Part shown: piece by piece, positions 43,789-52,893 of the stretch
Position numbering within the stretch: the first letter of the stretch is position 1
Layout: each line of letters opens with the position of its first letter
DNA from: Kordiimonas lipolytica
GTDB lineage: Bacteria; Pseudomonadota; Alphaproteobacteria; Sphingomonadales; Kordiimonadaceae
DNA length: 64,000 bases
Reading direction: 5' to 3'
Assembly (NCBI RefSeq): GCF_001550065.1
Contig: NZ_LRUB01000029.1
Coordinates: forward strand, 1 to 64,000
Translations under genes and position numbers: made by a program
The notes under the pieces: model-generated
Databases searched by the model: none
What the model was told of the DNA's origin: nothing
The model's input: the letters and a program-made list of their open reading frames with translations, nothing else

Positions 43789-45606
43789 ATGTGCGGCATC
43801 GTTGGAATACTCGGGACATCTCCTGCCACCCCACGCATTCTTGAAAGCCTGGCCCGGCTTGAATACCGCGGGTATGACAGCGCCGGCATCGCCACCATTG
43901 AGGGGGGTAAATTGGACCGCCGCCGCGCGCCCGGCAAGCTGAGCGAGCTTAGGGCTGTGATCGAAGCCCAGCCGCTGTCTGGCAATAACGGCATTGGCCA
44001 CACCCGCTGGGCAACTCACGGCGAACCCACTAAAGCCAACGCCCATCCGCATATGACCGACCAGGTCGCAATTGTGCATAACGGCATCATCGAAAATTTC
44101 CGCCCCCTGAAGGAAGAGCTGCTGGCGAAAGGCGTAACGTTTGAAGGTGAAACCGACACCGAGGTGGTGGCGCGCCTTTTGACCGCATATCTGAATGAGG
44201 GCATGGCCCCGCGCGATGCCTTCCAGAAAACCCTTGGCCGTCTTGTCGGTGCCTTTGCGCTATGCGTGCTAATAAAGGGCGAGGACGACCTGATGTTCGG
44301 TGCGCGCGAAGGCAGCCCGCTGGTGGTTGGTTTCGGCGAAGGCGAAAATTATCTGGGCTCAGACGCCATGGCGCTCGCGAGCCTCTCGAGCAAGCTGATT
44401 TACCTTGAGGAAGGCGACTGGGCTGAACTGACCCACGATAGCGTGCAAGTGTTTGACAAGGCAGGCAAAGCCGTCAAGCGCCCCACCACCATTAGTCAGG
44501 TGGCGGCCACCATGGTGGACAAAGGCAATCACCGCCACTTCATGCAGAAAGAGATTTTCGAGCAGCCGACGGTAGTGGCCCAGGCGCTTGGGCGCTATCT
44601 GGACCCAGTGGCTGGCAAGGTGCGCCTGCCCCACATGCCGTTTGAACTGGCGACGGTTCCTAAGGTGACGCTCGTAGCCTGCGGCACCAGCTATTACGCC
44701 GCCCTTGTGGCGCGCTACTGGATTGAAAAACTGGCCCGCGTGCCGGTTGAGGTGGATATCGCCAGTGAGTTCCGCTACCGCGAGCCTGTATACATGGATG
44801 GCGGCCTGGCCATCTTCATTTCCCAGTCGGGTGAAACGGCAGACACACTGGCGGCCCTGAGGCACGCAAAGGCGGCAGGCCAGCGCGTGGCAACTATCGT
44901 GAATGTGATGGGCTCTACTATGGCACGGGAAGCTGACGTGGTGCTGCCGATCCACGCGGGCGCAGAAATCGGCGTGGCCAGCACCAAGGCCTTCACCTGC
45001 CAACTGAGCGTGCTTGCGGCCCTGGCAGTAGACTTGGCCGCTGCCAAGGGGCAGATCGATGAAGCACAGGAAGCAGCCTTCGTTCAGGAGCTGGAAACCG
45101 CACCCAAGCTGATGGCGCAGGTACTGGCCAATGACGAAGCAATTGAGGAAATCGCCCGCGCGATCGCCCCTGCACGCGACGTCCTGTTCGTGGGCCGCGG
45201 CATCCATTTCCCCATCGCCATGGAAGGTGCGCTGAAGCTGAAGGAAATCAGCTATATCCACGCCGAAGGCTATGCCGCTGGTGAGCTAAAGCACGGCCCC
45301 ATCGCGCTGATAGACGAAAATGTGCCCGTCATCGGCATCGCACCGAATGACGAGCTGATCGATAAGACAGTTTCAAACCTGCAGGAAATCATGGCCCGCC
45401 AGGGCAAGGTGATTCTGCTGTCGGACAATGCGGAAAGCGAGGCCGAAGGCATGTTCGCACGCCTTGAAATGCCATCCGCCGGCGAATTGGTAACACCGAT
45501 CCTCTATGCAATCCCCGTCCAGCTACTGGCCTATTATGCCGCCGTTGAAAAGGGCACGGACGTGGACCAGCCGCGGAATCTGGCGAAATCAGTAACCGTG
45601 GAATGA
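43789..45606 (+). CDS. glmS: GlmS, glutamine-fructose-6-phosphate aminotransferase
   Basis: Start at 43789 (MCGIVGILGTSPAT), where Met removal exposes the catalytic cysteine; 605 residues and GAGG at the start. The N-terminal class II amidotransferase domain (RLEYRGYDSAG, GHTRWATHG, HNGIIENF) releases ammonia. Two SIS domains (GTSYYAALVARYW, SQSGETADTLAAL, GRGIHFPIAMEGALKLKE) carry the isomerase site, and the end DQPRNLAKSVTVE is typical. It makes glucosamine-6-phosphate. No glmS ribozyme would be expected and none is seen, given the 4-bp gap to glmU. Confidence 0.98.
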   Translation: MCGIVGILGTSPATPRILESLARLEYRGYDSAGIATIEGGKLDRRRAPGKLSELRAVIEAQPLSGNNGIGHTRWATHGEPTKANAHPHMTDQVAIVHNGIIENFRPLKEELLAKGVTFEGETDTEVVARLLTAYLNEGMAPRDAFQKTLGRLVGAFALCVLIKGEDDLMFGAREGSPLVVGFGEGENYLGSDAMALASLSSKLIYLEEGDWAELTHDSVQVFDKAGKAVKRPTTISQVAATMVDKGNHRHFMQKEIFEQPTVVAQALGRYLDPVAGKVRLPHMPFELATVPKVTLVACGTSYYAALVARYWIEKLARVPVEVDIASEFRYREPVYMDGGLAIFISQSGETADTLAALRHAKAAGQRVATIVNVMGSTMAREADVVLPIHAGAEIGVASTKAFTCQLSVLAALAVDLAAAKGQIDEAQEAAFVQELETAPKLMAQVLANDEAIEEIARAIAPARDVLFVGRGIHFPIAMEGALKLKEISYIHAEGYAAGELKHGPIALIDENVPVIGIAPNDELIDKTVSNLQEIMARQGKVILLSDNAESEAEGMFARLEMPSAGELVTPILYAIPVQLLAYYAAVEKGTDVDQPRNLAKSVTVE

Positions 45607-45741
45607 ACCCCCACATAAGATATCTGCTACTTGCAGGCCGAGAAGCCCCCAATAGGCCCGAGAGAAAGCGCGGGGCTTGGGCCTTGAGGCCGGGCCGATT
45701 TTCTGAAATGATGTGTACCTCAGTCTCGGGGGCGAGCGGCA

Positions 45742-46791
45742 ATGGCCATGAAACAACCCGGCACAGCGCGTTGGCGTGATGCAAACGGCCGGACAACAGA
45801 TGCTTTTAACTACGATAGCTTGACTGCCGCACCTGAGCGGATGACCGTCTTGAGCTTCGAAACCAGCGCCCTCGCGCAGAAAGAACAGTTCGACGGCTGG
45901 TATGATTTTCGCGGGCAGGTTGGGACGTTGACGCGCCCCGGCCCCTACGCAGCCTCATTTGAAGCGGGTATGGAGGAAGCTAAGACAAGCGTTTCCTCCC
46001 TGTCGCGCTGCTGGGTCAACAGCGAAGCCACTATCAACCGCAATGGCAAATTCATTGATCAACCCGGTTGCGATATCATGGCATTCCAGTTTCAGGTGCA
46101 TGGCGGTGACGCGACGACCGAATATGCCCACGGCAAACTGATCCGGCCCGGCCAGATCCGCATCGTCGACCTTGCCCAACCGATGCATATCTCCAGCCAG
46201 GGGTTTGAGAACCTGACGCTTGCGATGCCCAAGTCGGTCATGCTTGAGCGCATGCCCATGCTGGCTGACATGCACGGCGATATATTAGAGGAAACACCGA
46301 TGGTGTTCCTGGCATGGCGGTTCATGCGCATGGCGATGGACTCCTTGCACCAGCTAACTGTTGCGGAAGCCGAGGCGGTTAGCCACAGCGCGCTCGACCT
46401 TATGGAAACAGCGCTACTTGGCTACAGCGATTCCCGGCGGCTTGAGTCGGCAACCACAGACGCAGCCGTGTACAGTGCGGTCGAGCGATATATCAGCGAA
46501 AACCTTCATAACCCTGCCCTGTCGCCCGACATGATCGCCCATCATGTCGCAGTCTCCCGGCGTAAGCTTTACCGGGCTTGCAAACCTTACGGCACCCCCA
46601 TGGAGTTGGTTAAGCGGGCGCGGCTGAATTGGGCGCTTGAACAGATTAAGCTTGGGCGCGTCCGGAATGTCACGCAACTGGCGTTTGACGCCGGCTTTGA
46701 AAGCCGCGAAACCTTCAGCCGCCAGTTCAAGCGCGCCTTCGGCTATTCCGCGCGGGAGTTTATGATGTCTGCCCAGACTGGTAGCACATAA
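45742..46791 (+). CDS. AraC-family transcriptional regulator (cupin-like N-terminus)
   Basis: A 349-residue regulator with an N-terminal AraC_binding_2-like sensing domain (residues about 40-210), then the double helix-turn-helix (SPDMIAHHVAVSRRKLYRAC and NVTQLAFDAGFESRETFSRQ, with FKRAFGYSAREF). The start ATG at 45742 has a second ATG two codons on; neither has a strong ribosome-binding site. It differs from the two AraC genes of the island, which have the arabinose-binding-like sensor. No adjacent operon suggests the target. It is followed by a fragment resembling an RTX protein end. Confidence 0.87.
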   Translation: MAMKQPGTARWRDANGRTTDAFNYDSLTAAPERMTVLSFETSALAQKEQFDGWYDFRGQVGTLTRPGPYAASFEAGMEEAKTSVSSLSRCWVNSEATINRNGKFIDQPGCDIMAFQFQVHGGDATTEYAHGKLIRPGQIRIVDLAQPMHISSQGFENLTLAMPKSVMLERMPMLADMHGDILEETPMVFLAWRFMRMAMDSLHQLTVAEAEAVSHSALDLMETALLGYSDSRRLESATTDAAVYSAVERYISENLHNPALSPDMIAHHVAVSRRKLYRACKPYGTPMELVKRARLNWALEQIKLGRVRNVTQLAFDAGFESRETFSRQFKRAFGYSAREFMMSAQTGST

Positions 46792-46872
46792 GCCAGCTCA
46801 GGCCAAAGCGCGACTAGCTACAATCTGCTCACTCAACTCCTGCACTCAAGCCTGCCGCCAAATAGGCACGCA

Positions 46873-47001
46873 GCCTCATCTTTTCAGGCAGCGGCCACCG
46901 CCGTGAACAGTGGCGTCCTGATCGACCCCCGTGGGGCAGGCAGGCTGTTCCTTGAAGGGCTCAATACTGCCGACCTCACAGGCATGACCATCCTGCTTTA
47001 G
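46873..47001 (+). pseudogene. Possible C-terminal remnant of an RTX/type I-secreted protein
   Basis: A frame of 43 codons ending in TAG reads like the last part of calcium-binding secreted proteins: alternating small and hydrophobic residues (AAATAVNSGVLIDPRGAG), then LFLEGLNTADLTGMTILL, resembling the usual L-x-G-v-t-x-a-D-L-T end. There is no start codon or ribosome-binding site. It faces the intact RTX gene on the other strand. It looks like the tail of a decayed relative; the match is by eye. Confidence 0.4.
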
Positions 47002-47075
47002 GTGGCTGTTGACCCACATCGAAGCAGACGAACTGCAAACACCACCCGAATACAATACTTTATTGTCCAGCTACT

Positions 47076-49019
47076 TCATCCCAGGGTGACGGACGCCAAA
47101 TCATCCAGTTGCAGGCCAATGATGAAGATGCTTTCGCCTTCGCCGAGGGTAATCAGCACGCCGTCCTGGCCATCAACTGACTGTTCCGCTGACGCGGCTT
47201 GCAGACCTGCCAGGTCGGTAATACCCGCAAAGCTCACCAACAACACATCGTCGCCCAGATCAAAATCGGTGATAGTGTCGTTGCCGGAAACAGCACCGAA
47301 GATGAAAACGTCAGCGCCACTGCCGCCTGTCAGCACATCATCGCCCGCACCGCCCCAAAGGGTATCCGCCCCGGAACCACCATCAAGCGTGTCGTTGCCT
47401 TCGCCGCCGTAGATCAGGTCTGCACCGCGGCCGCCCTCAATGCTATCGGCCTCTGTGCCACCGCCCAGCGTATCATTGCCCAACCCGCCATAAACAACAT
47501 CGTCACCAGCACCCGCCCAAACAATGTTGCCGCTGACATCGCCATTTTCATTGGCTATGTTGGTGGCATAGATGCGGTCATCGCCCGCCCCACCAAGGAT
47601 AAGGTCAGCGCCGTCGCCGCCCTCGATGGTGTCATTGCCAGCACCGCCGCTGACCGTGTCATCGCCCTGGCCGCCATCCACATAGTCATCGCCGCTGCCT
47701 GCCGCGACCGTGTCGTCATCCACGCCGAATTCAAGAGTGTCATTGCCGTCTGTAGCGGTCGTCGTATCCAGGCTTGAAGTCGGCTGTTCAGAGTGGTCCG
47801 GCGTGCTCGGCAATGAAAAAGAAAACGCCCGTGCTGCGATGCCTGAGCTGTCACCGTCAACCGCAGGATCGCTACTGACCCATGTAAACGCCACATCATC
47901 GCCACTTAGATAGGTAACTGCAGAATGGTTCTGGGCACTTGCGACACGCTCGTTGATCGTCGTCTCATCACCTACCTTATTGCCGTTCGCATCAAACAGC
48001 TGCGCGGCTATGCTGGTGCCATCACCGTCACCGCCTGCAGCATTCTGCGTCCAGGAGATAACGAACCCACCTTTTGAGACGGCAGTAACAGATGGCTGCG
48101 TCTGAACGCTGGACGTCAAGGTGTTGACTATAAACTCATCCCCCTTGGGGGTGCCTGAGGCGTCAAAAATACGGGCAGAAACAGCATTAAGGTCACCATC
48201 CGCATCTGTAGCGCCATTTCGCCATGTAATCACGAAGCCACCGTTCGTAAGCCCGGCAATATCCGGCTCATCCTGAGCGCCCTGGCTTACCGTATTGACG
48301 GTAAATTCGCCCCCCACCGGGTTACCTGAGGCGTCAAATATCTGGGCAGCAATACCCGAGCTGTCCCCATCCACATCAGGATCACCGCTTTCCCAGGCGA
48401 TAACGAAACCACCACCGCTCAAGCCTGCAACGACGGCTTTCTCCTGCGTCCCTTCCGCTTCGGTATTGACAACGAATTCGCTGCCTACCTTGTTACCAGC
48501 GGCATCGAATATCTGGCCGGCTATACCGTAACCATCCCCATCCACATCAGGATCAGTGCTTTCCCAGGTAACGACAAAACCGCCACCTGCGAGACTGGTA
48601 ACATCGGGCGTTAACTGAAAGCCCTCAACCTCGGTATTGACAGCAAATTCACCGCCTACCTTGTTGCCCGAAGCGTCAAATATCTGCCCAGAAACAGCGG
48701 CATTGTCCCCGTCCACATCCAGATCATTGGAGCCCCAGGTTACAATAAAGCCGCCCCCCGGCAGGCCCGTAACGGCTACATTGTCTTGATTGTCCTCAAA
48801 CTCAGTGTTTACGGTAAACTCAGCGCCCACCGGGTTGCCATCGCTATCAAAAACTTGTCCTGCCAGGCCGTAACCATCACCGTCGTATGCTGCACTGAAG
48901 TTTGTCCAGACCACAACATAACCGCCGCCTTCAAGGCTGGCTATTTCCGGTCGAACCTGACCCACACTAGTATAAGTATTTGCGGTAAATTCGTTACCGT
49001 TTGCGGTTAAACCGGGCAT
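47076..49019 (-). CDS. RTX-type repeat protein, probable type I-secreted adhesin
   Basis: A 647-residue protein without a classical signal peptide. Residues about 10-398 are seven tandem units of roughly 55 residues (EF-x-VNT, GGGFV-x-W, DGDG, FDASGN-x-VG), acidic and Asp-rich. From about 415 to 565 there are glycine-rich nonapeptides (GGAGNDTIEG, GGEGNDTLDG) that bind calcium. The end FIFGAVSGNDTITDFDLGDDVLL and final aliphatic segment match type I secretion tails. It is likely exported through an ABC-type I system encoded elsewhere and folds with calcium outside the cell, for adhesion or surface structure. No protease or enzyme domain was seen. Confidence 0.9.
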   Translation of the reverse strand: MPGLTANGNEFTANTYTSVGQVRPEIASLEGGGYVVVWTNFSAAYDGDGYGLAGQVFDSDGNPVGAEFTVNTEFEDNQDNVAVTGLPGGGFIVTWGSNDLDVDGDNAAVSGQIFDASGNKVGGEFAVNTEVEGFQLTPDVTSLAGGGFVVTWESTDPDVDGDGYGIAGQIFDAAGNKVGSEFVVNTEAEGTQEKAVVAGLSGGGFVIAWESGDPDVDGDSSGIAAQIFDASGNPVGGEFTVNTVSQGAQDEPDIAGLTNGGFVITWRNGATDADGDLNAVSARIFDASGTPKGDEFIVNTLTSSVQTQPSVTAVSKGGFVISWTQNAAGGDGDGTSIAAQLFDANGNKVGDETTINERVASAQNHSAVTYLSGDDVAFTWVSSDPAVDGDSSGIAARAFSFSLPSTPDHSEQPTSSLDTTTATDGNDTLEFGVDDDTVAAGSGDDYVDGGQGDDTVSGGAGNDTIEGGDGADLILGGAGDDRIYATNIANENGDVSGNIVWAGAGDDVVYGGLGNDTLGGGTEADSIEGGRGADLIYGGEGNDTLDGGSGADTLWGGAGDDVLTGGSGADVFIFGAVSGNDTITDFDLGDDVLLVSFAGITDLAGLQAASAEQSVDGQDGVLITLGEGESIFIIGLQLDDLASVTLG

Positions 49020-49056
49020 GAATATTCGCTCCCCAATCTGTTAAATAGAAAGAAAC

Positions 49057-49245
49057 TTAGCGCAAAACTGCGGGCCGTATGTGACGCTGAGTGCCAATCA
49101 TGTGAGGCTGTGTGCTTATTTGCCATCCGCTGCTCACAGCGGTGGCCGCGCCACCTTCCAGGCGGGCGGTTACCGGATAGTCCTGAAAATGTGCCGCGGA
49201 AGTGTAGATGGTATATTCATCACCGTTTGCGGTTAAATTTGGCAT
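49057..49245 (-). pseudogene. Truncated paralogue of the N-terminus of the RTX protein
   Basis: A 62-residue frame starting MPNLTANGDEYTIYTS closely parallels the start of the adjacent RTX protein (MPGLTANGNEFTANTYTS), and LEGG follows at the same place in both. After about residue 34 the similarity is lost and the frame stops. It lies directly upstream of the RTX start on the same strand. The simplest reading is a partial duplication that has decayed. A short expressed peptide is possible but unsupported. Confidence 0.65.
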
Positions 49246-49406
49246 GATCACTCGCCCCCTGACTGAATGGCGAATGCTCTTTTATCGCAAAAGCCAACAA
49301 AGTAAAACCGTCGCGGTACAATTTAATGAATGATCGGACATTTAATCTACAAAATGCTGCTATAGGCGGCATTAAGCCCTTTAGCCATCCGGCATGCCCG
49401 TAACAA

Positions 49407-49445
49407 GAAAGGCGGCCCCGGAGCTTCTTCCTGGCACCGCCTTTC
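49407..49445 (-). terminator. Intrinsic terminator after the small lipoprotein gene
   Basis: GAAAGGCGG and CCGCCTTTC pair around a GC-rich loop 20 bp after the stop at 49466. On the minus strand the stem is followed by TTGTTACGG, a short T-rich stretch. Confidence 0.65.
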
Positions 49446-49465
49446 ATCAATTTTCTGTAGGGGTA

Positions 49466-49891
49466 TTAGTTCCGCGGTGTGACCGTAATTGTAAGGTCCG
49501 TCGCGCGACCGCGCTCGATCTGGATCACAGCAACCCGCGTGGGCTTCTGGAATGTCAGCAGGATATCATCGTCCTGGATTTCACTGATCAGTCCCCATCC
49601 TTGGGTTGGCATGTTTTCCTTGTAAAACTGCATCACTTTGATCTGCTTGGCTTTTACCTGGGCAATGATCTTGCCAAAGGCGTTTGCCCCGTTCCCCAGA
49701 ATAATGGAATCCTTGGCGTCCATCGCCGAACCCGCAGGCATCACGATATCGCCGATCATCTCGCCGCTCGGCAGTGTCATATCTTCAGCGACCTTGGGCA
49801 CGCCATCGTCCATTGCGTTCGTTGCGGTGCCGCATGCACCAACACCGAGAATAAGAAAGGCCCCCAAGATGCCTGCCTTCAACTGTGCCAT
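49466..49891 (-). CDS. Small putative lipoprotein, unknown function
   Basis: A 141-residue protein with a lipoprotein signal: hydrophobic AGILGAFLILGVGAC, the Cys at about residue 20 fitting the lipobox. The mature part is small and mixed alpha/beta, with a segment VKAKQIKVMQFYKENMPTQG that resembles small outer-envelope domains in which a peptide strand is compared before and after a step (FYKENM-x-x-x-GW). I do not recognise a named family with confidence. It is a single gene with its own terminator, divergent from the methyltransferase at 50055. Confidence 0.75.
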   Translation of the reverse strand: MAQLKAGILGAFLILGVGACGTATNAMDDGVPKVAEDMTLPSGEMIGDIVMPAGSAMDAKDSIILGNGANAFGKIIAQVKAKQIKVMQFYKENMPTQGWGLISEIQDDDILLTFQKPTRVAVIQIERGRATDLTITVTPRN

Positions 49892-50054
49892 TTACGCCCT
49901 CCCTGGATATCTTATGCCCGGCCTGTGACCCGCCGGCGCGCTATACATACCTACTTGTAGTAAAGACTGCCGCCCAGACACAATGCTAAAATGAAAAGCC
50001 TGACCTGAATTTGCTGTGATATAAAGGAGGCGATTAAACGAATGGGGGATAAAC

Positions 50055-50861
50055 ATGGCAAGGGAAGGCATCGAGAAACCAACCGCAACGCCGGAATTCG
50101 GCAAAACCGCATCAGCCTATGCCGTGCACCGGTTGGGATTTCCTGTTTCCATGTATGACCGCTGGGCCTTACTCGGCCTACTGCCGGCCGGGAGCGGCAA
50201 GGCGCTCGACATGGGAACTGGGACCGGCACAATCGCACGCACCTTGGCCAGCATGGGCCATAAGGTAACCGCGACAGATATTGATGCGGAAATGCTGGAA
50301 ACAGCCCGGAGCCTCGCAAGCAAACAGCAGTTGGAAATTAACTTTCTCCAGCGTCCGTCAGAGAATACGGGCCTTGATGGAAAGCAGTTCGATTTCATCA
50401 CCGCCGGTCAGTGCTGGCATTGGTTTGACCGCAGGGCCGCCGCTCTTGAAGCGCACCGCCTTTTAAAGCCTAGTGGAATGATGATGATCTGCCATTTTGA
50501 TTGGCTTCCACTTCCCGGAAACATTGTTGAAGGCACCGAAAAACTGATCCTGAATTATAACCCGGACTGGAAAGCCAGTGGCGGCACAGGTATTTACCCA
50601 GCTTGGTTCGGCGACCTCGCTGGCGGTGAATTCACGAACATCCAGTCGTTCAGCTATGACGAAGGCGCACCTTACAGTCAGGAAGCCTGGGTTGGCAGGA
50701 TTGAGGCCAGCGCTGGGATCGCCATGTTGCCAGCGGAAAAGCGCGCCGCCTTCAAATTGGAACTGGCAGCCTACCTTAAGCAGACGTATGGTGGTGCCGC
50801 ACTCATGGTCCCCCACCGGGTTTTCTGTGTTTGGGGGCACAAGAACCAAGCTGCGATTTAG
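50055..50861 (+). CDS. Class I SAM-dependent methyltransferase
   Basis: A 268-residue protein with a Rossmann-type methyltransferase core: motif I LDMGTGTGTIAR (residues 51-62), an acidic second strand VTATDIDAEMLE, and the motif FDFITAGQCWHWFD where product or substrate would be oriented. The start GEGI-like region and the WHW segment resemble UbiE/Methyltransf_11 proteins that act on small molecules. GGGGG lies eight bases before the ATG. The next gene starts 18 bp downstream and may be co-transcribed. The methyl acceptor is unknown. Confidence 0.85.
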   Translation: MAREGIEKPTATPEFGKTASAYAVHRLGFPVSMYDRWALLGLLPAGSGKALDMGTGTGTIARTLASMGHKVTATDIDAEMLETARSLASKQQLEINFLQRPSENTGLDGKQFDFITAGQCWHWFDRRAAALEAHRLLKPSGMMMICHFDWLPLPGNIVEGTEKLILNYNPDWKASGGTGIYPAWFGDLAGGEFTNIQSFSYDEGAPYSQEAWVGRIEASAGIAMLPAEKRAAFKLELAAYLKQTYGGAALMVPHRVFCVWGHKNQAAI

Positions 50862-50879
50862 GGAAAACAGGTTTGAATT

Positions 50880-51488
50880 ATGAAACGCGCCATCATTGAC
50901 CTGCATTTGGACCCGCGCGTCTACACCATTGCCGACTTTGTCAGTGATGCTGAATGTTCGCACCTGATTGCCCGCGCCAAAACCAAGACGATGGAGCGTG
51001 CCAAGGTCTCCGGCGGCACGGAGGGCGTACTCTCCAAAGGGCGGACCAACGATGTCTGTTGGGTGGACCATACGGCGGATATCGCCTGCAAACGGATTGC
51101 AGAAAGGGTCGCTGGACTTGTTGGCATGCCGCTTAATCATGCCGAACATTTCCAGATTATCCGCTACGGCGTGGGCGAGGAATATCGCCCCCACTTTGAC
51201 GCGTTTGATCCGGAAACCGAGGCCGGGAAGCGAAACTGGGAAGGCGGCGGCCAACGGATCATCACCGTTCTTGGCTACCTTACCAATGTGAAGAAGGGCG
51301 GCCAGACCGAGTTCCCCAAACTGAAAATCAGCGTGCCGCCCGAGAAGGGCAAGCTGCTGGTCTTTCACAACTGCAATGCTGGCACCACCGTGCGCCATCC
51401 CTTGTCCCTTCATGCCGGCTGTCCGGTGGAGGAAGGCGAGAAATGGGCCTTCAATTTGTGGTTCCGCGCGGAGAAACGGCGAGACTGA
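50880..51488 (+). CDS. Prolyl 4-hydroxylase-like Fe(II)/2-oxoglutarate dioxygenase
   Basis: A 202-residue 2OG-Fe(II) oxygenase of the P4H type. The metal triad is H105 and D107 in RPHFDAFDP and H178 in LSLHAGCPV, with K188 in GEKWAFNLWFR for 2-oxoglutarate. The strand GQRIITVLGYLTNVKKGGQT and FPKLKISVPPEKGKLLVF are characteristic. Bacterial members hydroxylate prolyl residues in selected proteins or act on small molecules. The gene is 18 bp after the methyltransferase, suggesting a shared transcript. Confidence 0.9.
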   Translation: MKRAIIDLHLDPRVYTIADFVSDAECSHLIARAKTKTMERAKVSGGTEGVLSKGRTNDVCWVDHTADIACKRIAERVAGLVGMPLNHAEHFQIIRYGVGEEYRPHFDAFDPETEAGKRNWEGGGQRIITVLGYLTNVKKGGQTEFPKLKISVPPEKGKLLVFHNCNAGTTVRHPLSLHAGCPVEEGEKWAFNLWFRAEKRRD

Positions 51489-51606
51489 TAAGAAGAACTT
51501 CCGCCATGAAAACGAAATAATTGCGGCTATAATGCCGCGAAAGCCATTGCAATAATTGGCAGCGCTGTCATTTTAAGATCCAATTGGAAACAGCAGGTTG
51601 AAAAAT

Positions 51607-52881
51607 ATGTTCAGTTATTCTTTTGGAAGTGAAAGCCTCGCCAGTCAGCTTGAGGCTCTCGGCATTTCAGCATCATTTCAAAAAAACCTCGATAAAGCCG
51701 TGCGTTATGCGACAAAACTCAGCGCCGATGGCCTGCTGCCTTTTGCCCGCCAAGCGCATGACGGCCCGGATGCTGGCCCGATTGAGGCTGCTGCTGCACG
51801 CATCAAGGCAACTTGCGATGACCTGATTGTGCTCGGTACTGGCGGTTCCAGCCTTGGCGCACAGGCGGCCATCGCTATCGCGCGCTTCCATAAAGGCCCA
51901 GTGCGCATCCACACGCCCGACAGCCTCTGCCCGTTCGAGATGGATCTTTTGTTCAAGGAGCTGGACACAGCCCGCACCCACGTGCTGGCGATTTCAAAGT
52001 CAGGCACCACCGCTGAAACGCTGGCGCAACTTCTGGCCTGCCGCGCGTGGCTTGAAGCCGGGGACCACAGCGACAACCTTGGCGACCATTTCACCTTCAT
52101 CACCGAACCGGGCGAACGCCCGTTGCGCACGTACGGCGAAAAGCTTGGGTCCCCGATCCTGGCCCATCCAACCGATGTGGGCGGCCGCTTCAGCGTACTC
52201 ACCAACGTTGGTATGCTGCCCGTGGCGGTCTCCGGCCTGTCGGTCGAGGCCTTCCGCAAGGGTGCCGAAGCAGTGTGCGACCAGTTCAAGGCAGATCCGG
52301 CTTCCGCCACAGCCGTTGTGGGCGCCGCGCTCACGCACACGCTGGAGCAGGAAAAAGGCGTTACCCAGGTGCTGGTGATGCCCTATGCGGAAAGCTTGCG
52401 CGCCTTCACCCGCTGGCACGGCCAATTGTGGGCCGAAAGCCTGGGTAAGGACGGCCTTGGCACCACCCCAATTCGCGCCATCGGGCCGGTGGACCAGCAC
52501 AGCCAGCTGCAACTGTTCCTTGATGGCCCAAATGACAAATTCTGTACTTTCATCACAGTGCCAAGCTATGGCAAAGGCCCACGCATCGATGCCGCAGAGG
52601 CGAAAGCTTACGGCCTCGACTATATGGCAAACCGCACCATCGGTGACACGGTAACGTGCCAAAGTCGTGCAACACAGGAAACGCTCAGGAAGAAAGACCG
52701 CACAGTCAGGGAAATCGTGATCGATTCCCTGTCAGAAGAAAATTTGGGTGGCCTTTTCGTTTCCTTCATGCTTGAAACGGTGGTGACGGCGCACCTGATG
52801 GGCGTAAATGCCTTTGATCAGCCAGCCGTTGAAGAAGGCAAGATTTTGACCAGGCAATATCTGTCGGAATTGCCTGAATAA
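51607..52881 (+). CDS. pgi: Glucose-6-phosphate isomerase
   Basis: ATG at 51607 (MFSYSFGSESLAS) is preferred over the TTG at 51598 because of AGG spacing; 424 residues, shorter than the E. coli enzyme but typical of the compact bacterial form. The PGI signatures are LGTGGSSLGAQ, SKSGTTAETLAQ, and GPVDQHSQLQLFLDGP with the catalytic region. It interconverts glucose-6-P and fructose-6-P. galU follows after 12 bp, linking it to sugar-nucleotide supply for the surface polysaccharide genes downstream. Confidence 0.93.
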   Translation: MFSYSFGSESLASQLEALGISASFQKNLDKAVRYATKLSADGLLPFARQAHDGPDAGPIEAAAARIKATCDDLIVLGTGGSSLGAQAAIAIARFHKGPVRIHTPDSLCPFEMDLLFKELDTARTHVLAISKSGTTAETLAQLLACRAWLEAGDHSDNLGDHFTFITEPGERPLRTYGEKLGSPILAHPTDVGGRFSVLTNVGMLPVAVSGLSVEAFRKGAEAVCDQFKADPASATAVVGAALTHTLEQEKGVTQVLVMPYAESLRAFTRWHGQLWAESLGKDGLGTTPIRAIGPVDQHSQLQLFLDGPNDKFCTFITVPSYGKGPRIDAAEAKAYGLDYMANRTIGDTVTCQSRATQETLRKKDRTVREIVIDSLSEENLGGLFVSFMLETVVTAHLMGVNAFDQPAVEEGKILTRQYLSELPE

Positions 52882-52893
52882 CGGGGGAAATTC

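Noticed and set aside
42717..44003. A 428-codon minus-strand frame across glmU and glmS
   Set aside because: Antisense shadow over two textbook genes.
45643..45678. AAGCCCC/GGGGCTT inverted repeat after glmS as a terminator
   Set aside because: Only 7-bp arms around a 22-base loop with no T-run; too weak to call.
47076..49019. CRISPR-like repetition
   Set aside because: The repeats are coding, diverged and in frame within the RTX protein, not short identical repeats with spacers.
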